Positions 1 through 4,962 of a DNA stretch of 7,667 bases are shown here, piece after piece. Origin of the DNA: Acidobacterium sp. (GTDB lineage Bacteria > Acidobacteriota > Terriglobia > Terriglobales > Acidobacteriaceae); NCBI GenBank assembly GCA_003152595.1, contig PMAM01000112.1:6412-14078 (forward strand), read 5' to 3'. Below the pieces are notes generated by a model. That model worked only from the letters and a program-made list of their open reading frames with translations, was not told the DNA's origin and did not search any database. Made by a program: the position numbers and the translations under genes. How positions within the stretch are numbered: position 1 is the stretch's first letter; each line of letters starts with the position of its first letter.

Positions 1-172
1 GCCGCCCCCTCCACCCGTTGGCAACCGCATGCGTCGAATTCCCATCTAAGCAGCCACGGATCGCTTTTCGTTATCTTTCTGCCTCTTCATTTTTTCCTTG
101 TTGTGCTTCTCCGAAGTATCAAGCTGCTCGACGTTGGTGTTCAGTACTCACGATCTGTTCCGGAGTCGCCTC

Positions 173-649
173 GTGTCGCAACCCGTCTCCACCGAGCCCA
201 CCGCCCAGCGCGTCTACATCGTCGACGACGAGTGGATCATCGCCGAAACCCTCGCCGCCATCCTCAATCGCAACGGCTTCCACGCCCAGCCCTTCCACAG
301 CCCCAACCGCGCCCTTGTCCGCGCCCTCGATCAGCCCCCCGACATCCTGCTCACCGACGTCATGATGCCCGACCTCAGCGGCATCGACCTCGCCATCGGC
401 CTCCGCCGCGTCAACAGCAACTGCCGCATCCTTCTCTTCTCCGGCCAGGCCGGCGCCCTCGACCTCCTCTGCGACGCCCGCCGCCGCGGCTACGACTTCG
501 AGTTGCTGCAGAAGCCTCTCCACCCCATGCAGCTGCTGCTTCGCCTCCGCAACACGAGGCGACCCCTCAAACGCCGCCCCCAGGAGCCTGAGACGCCCGC
601 CATCGAACCCAGCGCAGACGCCGCTTCCGGCACCAACCCCGCCGCCTGA
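173..649 (+). CDS. Single-domain response regulator (REC domain) with proline-rich tail
   Basis: Receiver-domain protein that should accept a phosphoryl group from a sensor kinase. No DNA-binding or enzymatic output domain follows, so it probably acts by protein-protein contact or as a phosphate relay. With the GTG start at 173 the protein is 158 residues. The REC domain spans about residues 13-128: acidic pair D18-D19 in VYIVDDE, phospho-acceptor D62 in LLTDVMMPD, conserved Ser at 90 in LLFSGQ, and Lys 114 in LLQKP. All expected catalytic positions are present. A Pro/Ala/Glu-rich tail of about 30 residues follows and looks disordered. I chose GTG 173 because GGAG lies 7 bases upstream and the REC domain starts soon after. 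An ATG at 98 in the same frame would add 25 residues unlike a REC N-terminus. The gene is convergent with the next one, with 21 bases between stop codons. No kinase is visible, so the partner is unknown. Confidence 0.86.
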   Translation: MSQPVSTEPTAQRVYIVDDEWIIAETLAAILNRNGFHAQPFHSPNRALVRALDQPPDILLTDVMMPDLSGIDLAIGLRRVNSNCRILLFSGQAGALDLLCDARRRGYDFELLQKPLHPMQLLLRLRNTRRPLKRRPQEPETPAIEPSADAASGTNPAA

Positions 650-670
650 TTCCCCGCTCCGTCCCGCGCC

Positions 671-1072
671 TTACCGCACCAGCGACTGCAGAATCGCGCG
701 CGCCGCCAGCACCCCTACCGCAATCCCCCGCACCACCATCTTCAGCAGCCTCGCAACCCCCAGCACCGCCAGTTCCCCCAGCAACGCCCCCACGAAACCG
801 CCCACAAACCCCGCCACTACGCCACCGGCCGCGGCGCCGATCGGGCACCCAATACACGCCCCCAGCACCGCTGCACCAACGATCAGCCCATCCGGCACCC
901 TGCGCGCCCAGTCCTCCCCCTCGCCCAACACGTCTCTCGCCGTCGGCAACACCGGCCCAGCCTCCCCGCGCGCCACGACGAACGGAAGCTGGCTGTGCTC
1001 CGGGTGGGTCTGTCTCTGCGCCTCAATCCACGCAACGAACTCACGCTCCCGCTGTGCCGGACTGTTCCCCAT
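671..1072 (-). CDS. Small glycine-rich membrane protein of unknown function
   Basis: I do not recognise a named family. The 133-residue product has a charged, soluble N-terminal half (about 1-60, beginning MGNSPAQRERE) and a strongly hydrophobic C-terminal half. Residues 63-104 are Gly/Ala/Val-rich with many GxxxG spacings (glycine-zipper-like), then comes a second hydrophobic stretch at about 112-130. Two or more membrane helices are likely, packed through glycines. Two Cys lie close together at 73 and 76, within the membrane segment. The start at 1072 is well supported by an AGGAGG-type ribosome binding site just upstream. The reading frame stays open upstream to 1363, but that extension is only the translation of a 7-bp repeat array. 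The gene is convergent with the response regulator. Function cannot be inferred from context. Confidence 0.75.
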   Translation of the reverse strand: MGNSPAQREREFVAWIEAQRQTHPEHSQLPFVVARGEAGPVLPTARDVLGEGEDWARRVPDGLIVGAAVLGACIGCPIGAAAGGVVAGFVGGFVGALLGELAVLGVARLLKMVVRGIAVGVLAARAILQSLVR

Positions 1073-1075
1073 ACA

Positions 1076-1084
1076 CCTCCTCCC
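1076..1084 (-). promoter_or_regulatory. Strong Shine-Dalgarno site for the 671-1072 gene
   Basis: Read on the minus strand the sequence is GGGAGGAGG followed by TGT and the ATG at 1072. It contains two overlapping anti-SD matches (GGGAGG and AGGAGG) at 6 and 3 bases from the start. This decides the start codon against the longer open frame upstream. Confidence 0.8.
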
Positions 1085-1206
1085 GAGCGCGCACACCGCT
1101 GGCGCACGCTTCATCGGATGCCGGGGAGGCGCGCGGACAAATTTCTGGAGACCCTGCGCGTCGTGATCCGTGATCCTACCCAACCCCTCTCGCCAACACC
1201 ATGCCG

Positions 1207-1382
1207 AATCCGTAACCCAAATCTGGAACCCGTAACCTCGGCTTCCAGCCTCCTGCTCCCTGTTCTCTCCTCGCTGTTCCCCGCTCCCTGTCACCGGTAA
1301 CCTCCAACCCGTAACCTGCAACCCGTACCCTGCTCCCTGCTCCCTGTACCCTGTACCCTGCACCCTGTACCCTGTTCCCTGT
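1207..1382. repeat. Degenerate 7-bp tandem array, consensus WCCCTGY
   Basis: This is the main content of the gene-free stretch 1073-1383. Eight consecutive units fit WCCCTGY exactly and without a gap at 1327-1382. Three related units (AACCCGT, AACCTGC, AACCCGT) precede them in the same 7-base register at 1306-1326. More degenerate units (TCCCTGT at 1257 and 1285, TCCCCGC at 1278, AACCCGT at 1227, AATCCGT at 1207) continue the pattern upstream with occasional slips. The array gets cleaner toward its right edge, which stops one base before the ATG at 1384. Because 7 and 3 are coprime, the array keeps several minus-strand frames open; these are not genes. Heptanucleotide tandem repeats are known between genes of filamentous cyanobacteria (STRR elements); whether this is comparable is unknown. 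Confidence 0.9.
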
Positions 1383-1383
1383 C

Positions 1384-2712
1384 ATGCGACTCAACCCTCT
1401 TCTCCTCCGCAGCACCCTGGTCGGCGCGCTCGGCGGACTCCTCTTCGGCTTCGACACCGCCGTCATCGCCGGCACCACCCATCAGCTCACCCAGGTCTTT
1501 CACCTCAGCGCCGGAGCCCTCGGACTCACCGTCTCCATCGCCCTCTGGGGCACCGTCGCCGGCGCTATCGGAGCCGGCCCCCTCGGCCAGAAAATCGGAG
1601 GCCGCGAAGCCCTCCGCATCATGGCCCTCCTCTACCTCATCTCCTCTGCCGGCTGCGCCCTCGCCTGGAACTGGCCCTCGCTCCTCTGCTTCCGCCTCAT
1701 CGGCGGACTCGGCATCGGCGGCTCCTCCGTCCTCGGCCCCGTCTACCTCGCTGAGCTCGCCCCCGCACGCCTCCGCGGCCGCCTCGTCGGCCTCTTCCAG
1801 ATCAACATCGTCGCCGGCATCCTGCTCGCCTACGCCTCCAACTACGGCGTTGCCCGCCTCGTCGCCACCGCCGACGCCTGGCGCTGGCAATTCGGCGTTG
1901 CTACCATCCCCGCCGCGCTCTTCGCCCTCTTCCTCTTTGGAATCCCGCGCAGCTCACGCTGGCTCGTCACGCAAAATCGCATCGACGAAGCCCGCCAGGT
2001 CCTCCAGATGATGGGCACGCCCAACACCGAGGCTGAACTCAAAGAAATCGTCGACTCCATCCACCTCGAGCGTGCCGCCAAAAACGAGCCCCTCTTCCAG
2101 CGCAAGTACCGCCTGCCTATCTTCCTGGCGGTCACCATCGGCATGTTCAACCAGCTCGCCGGCATCAACGCCATCCTTTACTACGCCAACGACATCTTCG
2201 GATTCGCCGGCTTCTCCAGCCTCTCCGGCGACAAGCAGGCCGTCCTCCTCGGCGCCATGAACTTCTGCGCGACGATCCTGGCCATGACGGTGATCGACAA
2301 AATCGGCCGCAAGTCTCTCCTCCTCATCGGATCGGTCGGGACCGCGGCCTGCCTCGCCGGAGTCGCCGCCATCTTCGCCTCCAATACCCACCAGGCCGAC
2401 CTCGTCTGGCTTCTCGTCGGCTTCATCTTTTTCTTTTCCATCTCCCAGGGAGCCGTCATCTGGGTCTACATCTCCGAGGTCTTCCCCACCCGCGTCCGCT
2501 CCAAAGGTCAAAGCCTCGGCAGCAGCTCCCACTGGATCATGAACGCCTTCATCTCAGGACTCTTCCCCTGGGTAGCAGCCCACTCCAAAGCCGTGCCCTT
2601 CGGATTCTTCGCCGCCATGATGGTCCTGCAGTTCTTCGTCGTCCTCTTCCTCTACCCCGAAACAAAAGGCATCACTCTCGAACAGCTCCAGCACAAACTC
2701 GGCATCGACTGA
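1384..2712 (+). CDS. MFS sugar transporter, sugar-porter (XylE/GLUT-like) family
   Basis: Inner-membrane permease, probably importing a hexose or pentose by proton symport. At 442 residues it has the normal length for a 12-helix sugar porter. Family motifs appear in order: GFDTAVIAG in helix 1 (D24, the place of the XylE proton-coupling Asp); GQKIGGRE after helix 2; RLIGGLGIG in helix 4; AELAPARLRGR; PRSSRWL at 188-194 after helix 6; NQLAGINAILYY in helix 7 (256-267); DKIGRK at 305-310; WVYISEVFPTRVR (360-372); and PETKG at 425-429. Compared with sugar-contact residues of E. coli XylE as I remember them, Q139, Q257, N262, W360 and W384 are kept, while the first Gln of the helix-7 QQ pair is Asn 256 and the helix-10 Gln is His 383. 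Substrate therefore cannot be named. ATG 1384 places helix 1 at about residue 10, as expected, but there is no Shine-Dalgarno site: the upstream bases are the 7-bp repeat. Confidence 0.94.
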   Translation: MRLNPLLLRSTLVGALGGLLFGFDTAVIAGTTHQLTQVFHLSAGALGLTVSIALWGTVAGAIGAGPLGQKIGGREALRIMALLYLISSAGCALAWNWPSLLCFRLIGGLGIGGSSVLGPVYLAELAPARLRGRLVGLFQINIVAGILLAYASNYGVARLVATADAWRWQFGVATIPAALFALFLFGIPRSSRWLVTQNRIDEARQVLQMMGTPNTEAELKEIVDSIHLERAAKNEPLFQRKYRLPIFLAVTIGMFNQLAGINAILYYANDIFGFAGFSSLSGDKQAVLLGAMNFCATILAMTVIDKIGRKSLLLIGSVGTAACLAGVAAIFASNTHQADLVWLLVGFIFFFSISQGAVIWVYISEVFPTRVRSKGQSLGSSSHWIMNAFISGLFPWVAAHSKAVPFGFFAAMMVLQFFVVLFLYPETKGITLEQLQHKLGID

Positions 2713-2724
2713 ACCCTCGGTTGT

Positions 2725-2750
2725 GAAATCTCGGTAAGAAATCTCGGTAA
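2725..2750. repeat. Perfect 13-bp tandem duplication
   Basis: GAAATCTCGGTAA occurs twice head to tail (2725-2737 and 2738-2750), 12 bases after the stop codon of the MFS gene. The copies are identical. It is too short to say whether this is a binding site or a slippage product. Confidence 0.9.
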
Positions 2751-2816
2751 ATTCAGTTGAAAAATCCTGTGTGCCCCATTCTGGTCACGCCCGCTGTTGG
2801 CGCAATCGGGGTGGGC

Positions 2817-2854
2817 ATCGCGCGCAGCGCGATCCTCCGCTGATTTTGAATCAG
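2817..2854. repeat. Two adjacent perfect hairpins in the intergenic mosaic
   Basis: ATCGCGC / GCGCGAT (2817-2823 and 2827-2833) form a perfect 7-bp stem with a 3-base loop. CTGATT / AATCAG (2840-2845 and 2849-2854) form a perfect 6-bp stem with loop TTG. Neither is followed by a T-run on the plus strand, so they are not ordinary terminators. They look like part of the repeat mosaic filling 2713-3125. Confidence 0.7.
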
Positions 2855-2870
2855 GGCACGATTTCACAGT

Positions 2871-3112
2871 TTGCGGAAAAACTCGCCAGCTTTGAAGGGG
2901 CACAGCTTTTTAGCCGTGCCGTAACATGGCGCAAGATGAGCGCGGCTTTAGCCGCTGAGGGATGATGCTTCTTGCTTTGATTGGCATTTTTCCGCAACCT
3001 CTTCAGCTGTGCCGTAACAGCCGTACAACTAATCCGGCTTTAAGCCGCTGAGGCATGGTTCTCCACTCAACGTGGACTTTCTTCCGGAAGCTGTTCAGTC
3101 GTACCGTTGCGC
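2871..3112. repeat. Intergenic repeat, two copies plus a partial third, about 92-bp period
   Basis: A core AGCCGTGCCGTAACA (2912) recurs as AGCTGTGCCGTAACA (3005) and, degenerate, as AGTCGTACCGT (3097): offsets of 93 and 92 bases. In the first two copies the core is followed 31 and 30 bases later by CGGCTTTAGCCGCTGAGG (2943) and CGGCTTTAAGCCGCTGAGG (3035), each a small hairpin. Further stems are GCACAGCT / AGCCGTGC (2900-2907 and 2912-2919, one mismatch) and GCTGT / ACAGC (3006-3010 and 3017-3021). TTGCGGAAAAA at 2871-2881 has a perfect inverted copy at 2987-2997 enclosing copy one. Copies two and three also share the 17 bases before their cores (14 identical). No coding signal is seen in 2713-3125 apart from short chance frames. 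The style recalls extragenic repeats of Terriglobales genomes, from memory only. Confidence 0.75.
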
Positions 3113-3116
3113 TTCA

Positions 3117-3175
3117 GCAGAAATGTCATCCCGCCCGAAGCGCCGCCAAAGATCCAGGCCGTGTCGAGGACTCCG
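3117..3175. repeat. Possible GTCATCCC-type extragenic element overlapping the cyclase 3' end
   Basis: The plus strand reads AATGTCATCCCGCCCGAAGC followed by a short GC-rich stretch and AAAGATCC. This resembles dispersed intergenic elements of the form GTCATCC, then GCGAAGC, then GGATC that I associate with acidobacterial genomes. It adjoins the partial repeat unit at 3097 and supplies the TGA stop of the cyclase gene on the minus strand. The identification is from recall and needs a genome-wide count. Confidence 0.35.
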
Positions 3176-4241
3176 ATCGGCGCGCACTGGAGGGGCCCCC
3201 CGCAGCCCACGCCCGTCCATCGCGCAGCGCGTTTTCGTACTTGCGTCGCTTATTGTCGTACATGGCCGCGTCCGCACGAGCCATCAGATCGACGATGGGT
3301 AGCGGCGCTTTCGTGTCATAAGGGACAACGCCCACGCTGATAGAGAGCTGGTAGGACCGATGGCCCCTCCTTTTTTGCGCATCGATTTCACTTTGCAGGC
3401 GCCTGGCAAGCACGCCCGCGTCTTGGATGGAGGTTCCCATGGCCAGGACCGTGAACTCATCTCCGCCCAGGCGAGCGATAATGTCCGAGTCGCGATAAGT
3501 CTTTTTCAGGATTTCCGCCGCATCGATCAGAGCACGATCGCCTTCGCAGTGTCCCAGAGTATCGTTGATCGCCTTCATTCCGTCGAGGTCGGCAAACACC
3601 AACAGCAACGGACCTTCCAGCCACTGGGCAAGGTTGAGCGTCCGCTGCGCGATGGTCAGAAATCCCCGCCGGTTCAGCAGGCCGGTTAATTCATCGATCA
3701 GGGAAAGACTGCGCAGCTCCTCCTCCGCCTTATGGCGTTCGGTCAGATCGGTGACGACAATCCCGATCCTTGAAGAGCCATGGATCGACATCGGGCTCAG
3801 CGATAACAGCACCGTCCTGCTTGTCCCGTCCTGGCAAAGAAGCGAAATATCGCTGGCACAGGCATCGATGCGGGCCTGGTTGAGGAGGGTCTTGACCTTG
3901 CCCGTATCGGCCGGGGCGACAAAGCAAAACAGCGACGCTCCCATCACGCTCTCGAGGTTGGCATTGAGCAACGTTGCCAGGCGCTTGTTACAGAACAGAA
4001 CCAATCCGTTCTCTTCGATCAGGGCAGCCCCTTCGTTCATCGCCTCGACCAGAACACGGTAGGCGGAGTCGCCCCCCTCCAGCGTGACCACACGATGGCC
4101 CTTCGCGTCATTCACAAAGAAGGCATCCACTTCTCCCGAGCGGATCGCGCGCATGGTTTCTTCAAACTCCGCTAACCGGGCCCAGAGTTCTTTATTCTCT
4201 GTCCACAGTTGTTGTTTCGTTTTGCTGCGCCGATCAACCAT
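3126..4241 (-). CDS. PAS-GGDEF diguanylate cyclase
   Basis: Makes cyclic di-GMP from two GTP. It is 371 residues with no transmembrane segment, so probably cytoplasmic. N-terminal residues 5-45 form a charged helix (WTENKELWARLAEFEETMRA) leading into RSGEVDAFFV, a pattern common ahead of PAS sensors. A PAS domain follows at about 58-170 (YRVLVEAMNEGAALI, then an FCNKRLATLL helix), ending in the usual DLTERHKAEEEL linker. The GGDEF domain is at about 178-335: DELTGLLNRRGF, metal-binding FADLD with D218, N226-D227 at the nucleotide site, a canonical GGDEF at 259-263, and an RxxD inhibitory site R250-D253 five residues before it. All this predicts an active, product-inhibited enzyme. The last 30 residues lie beyond the normal domain end and may come from repeat DNA. 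The start at 4241 has GAGGAG nine bases upstream. It lies directly downstream of the KaiB-like gene, probably co-transcribed. The PAS ligand is unknown. Confidence 0.94.
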   Translation of the reverse strand: MVDRRSKTKQQLWTENKELWARLAEFEETMRAIRSGEVDAFFVNDAKGHRVVTLEGGDSAYRVLVEAMNEGAALIEENGLVLFCNKRLATLLNANLESVMGASLFCFVAPADTGKVKTLLNQARIDACASDISLLCQDGTSRTVLLSLSPMSIHGSSRIGIVVTDLTERHKAEEELRSLSLIDELTGLLNRRGFLTIAQRTLNLAQWLEGPLLLVFADLDGMKAINDTLGHCEGDRALIDAAEILKKTYRDSDIIARLGGDEFTVLAMGTSIQDAGVLARRLQSEIDAQKRRGHRSYQLSISVGVVPYDTKAPLPIVDLMARADAAMYDNKRRKYENALRDGRAWAAGGPSSARRSESSTRPGSLAALRAG

Positions 4242-4282
4242 CGTTCATTACTCCTCAGCGGGCCACACCCACGGCGCAGGTA

Positions 4283-4597
4283 TCAGCGCCTGGGCTGGTC
4301 GCGCTCCAGCAGGTCCAGTCCGATGAGCACTCGCTCGGCGTTGGACAGGTCTCCGACCAGCTTGCGCAGAGGTTCCGGGAGACGCCTGACCAGAGTCGGA
4401 ACCGCGACGATCTGCTCGTCCCTCGCCAGCGCGGGCCGCTGGTAGATGTCGATCGCTTCCAGTTTGAACCGGCCGCCGAGATGTTGCTCGCAGAGGTTTT
4501 CCGCGTCCAGAATCGCCTGAGCGGAGCGTGATGTCGTCAAGCCGCTGAATGCCGGGCGGCGCCTTGGGCATGGCCACCGGGCGCGATTTGCGACCAT
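4283..4597 (-). CDS. KaiB-family protein, N-terminus probably frameshifted
   Basis: KaiB proteins have a thioredoxin-like fold and, in cyanobacteria, bind KaiC in the circadian clock; roles outside cyanobacteria are less clear. In this frame residues 17-98 match the family as I know it: SGLTTSRSAQAIL, then NLCEQHLGGRFKLEAIDIYQ, ALARDEQIVAVPTLVRRLP with the cis-Pro region near P67, and GDLSNAERVLIGLDL. Residues 1-16 (rich in Arg and Pro, with a Cys) do not look like KaiB, and the first beta strand is missing. In the next frame an ATG at 4613, with AAGGGGA about 10 bases upstream, begins MNKRKDGRKSRPVAMPKAPP, a plausible natural N-terminus. I infer that the original gene began at 4613 and suffered a small indel or deletion near 4545-4570. 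It may be a pseudogene, or the sequence may carry an error. The stop at 4283 is 41 bases before the cyclase start. No kaiC is visible. Confidence 0.8.
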   Translation of the reverse strand: MVANRARWPCPRRRPAFSGLTTSRSAQAILDAENLCEQHLGGRFKLEAIDIYQRPALARDEQIVAVPTLVRRLPEPLRKLVGDLSNAERVLIGLDLLERDQPRR

Positions 4598-4635
4598 CTT
4601 TCCGCTTGTTCATTGCTGCTGATCCCCTTACGGAT

Positions 4636-4654
4636 TCGCCTTTACAGGAGGCGA
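4636..4654 (-). promoter_or_regulatory. Hairpin in the kaiB-like leader
   Basis: TCGCCT / AGGCGA (4636-4641 and 4649-4654) is a perfect 6-bp inverted repeat with a 7-base loop. On the minus-strand transcript it ends about 22 bases before the ATG at 4613, just ahead of the AAGGGGA ribosome binding site. It could affect translation or be chance. No convincing promoter was found upstream of it. Confidence 0.4.
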
Positions 4655-4721
4655 CTGCATATCCAGTTAGCGGCAGGTGGGGGGACTAGTCAACAGAAAG
4701 GCTCCTCAATCGCGAACTCTG

Positions 4722-4740
4722 AGTTAGAAGTTTTCTAACT
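4722..4740. promoter_or_regulatory. Perfect 8-bp inverted repeat, possible operator
   Basis: AGTTAGAA (4722-4729), spacer GTT, TTCTAACT (4733-4740). It is AT-rich within a GC-rich genome and lies in the upstream region of the kaiB-like gene, about 110 bases before its ATG, and 7 bases before a doubtful plus-strand ORF. The symmetry and low GC fit a dimeric regulator site. As RNA it would also make a stable short hairpin. No regulator can be assigned. Confidence 0.5.
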
Positions 4741-4746
4741 TCGGGA

Positions 4747-4962
4747 ATGGTGTCCAAAATGGGAATGAGTTTCGAAGACTTTTGCCGCGCGAGGCGCCTG
4801 CGCTACCTAAAAAAGTGGCAGCGGACAGGAGAGAAAATGCGCGAGATCGTGGATGCTAACGCAGGAGGATGGTGGATATCCCTGTCCCTCGGGGATCGCC
4901 CTACGCCCAACCCGTCCCCCACGCCGCCAGCAGCGCCGCCGCCAGCGTCGACAGCGTGTTGA
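4747..4962 (+). CDS. Doubtful small ORF, 71 residues
   Basis: The first 50 residues (MVSKMGMSFEDFCRARRLRY and on to WWISLSLGD) have a protein-like mix: a charged amphipathic helix followed by a Trp pair. The last 20 are Pro/Ala-rich and are merely the antisense of the DUF92 3' end, which this frame overlaps by 62 bases. CGGGA just before the ATG is too close to be a normal ribosome binding site. Other in-frame ATGs lie at 4759 and 4765. I recognise no family. It may be a genuine small gene, a remnant, or chance. The rest of 4614-4900 holds only the two inverted repeats listed separately. Confidence 0.25.
   Translation: MVSKMGMSFEDFCRARRLRYLKKWQRTGEKMREIVDANAGGWWISLSLGDRPTPNPSPTPPAAPPPASTAC

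Noticed and set aside
2..49. Possible C-terminus of an upstream plus-strand gene reading PPPPPVGNRMRRIPI and a TAA
   Set aside because: Only 15 residues, other frames are also open to the window edge, and nothing identifies a family.
1073..1478. Open frames on the minus strand through 1176-1478, and the upstream extension of the 671-1072 gene to 1363
   Set aside because: Their residues repeat with a seven-residue period (QGAGYR-like) and are just the 7-bp array translated; the real start at 1072 has a strong ribosome binding site.
1291..1890. 199-residue minus-strand open frame rich in Asp, Glu, Gly and Ala
   Set aside because: Antisense of the MFS gene; the acidic composition is the usual shadow of C-rich third positions on the opposite strand.
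1954..2532. 192-residue acidic minus-strand frame
   Set aside because: Shadow of the MFS gene, with no motifs.
2713..3125. CRISPR array, because of repeats at regular 92-93 base spacing
   Set aside because: Only two to three imperfect copies, similarity extends through the supposed spacers, and there are no cas genes.
4248..4613. 121-residue frame from ATG 4613 to the TAA at 4248, ending six bases before the cyclase start
   Set aside because: Only its first 20 or so residues look natural; the remainder is Arg/Gly/Ala/Pro-rich and out of frame with the KaiB core, so I treat it as the pre-frameshift start of kaiB.
4665..4693. TTGACT on the minus strand as a -35 box for the kaiB operon
   Set aside because: At 17 bases the facing hexamer is CTAACT, a poor -10, and acidobacterial promoter rules are uncertain.
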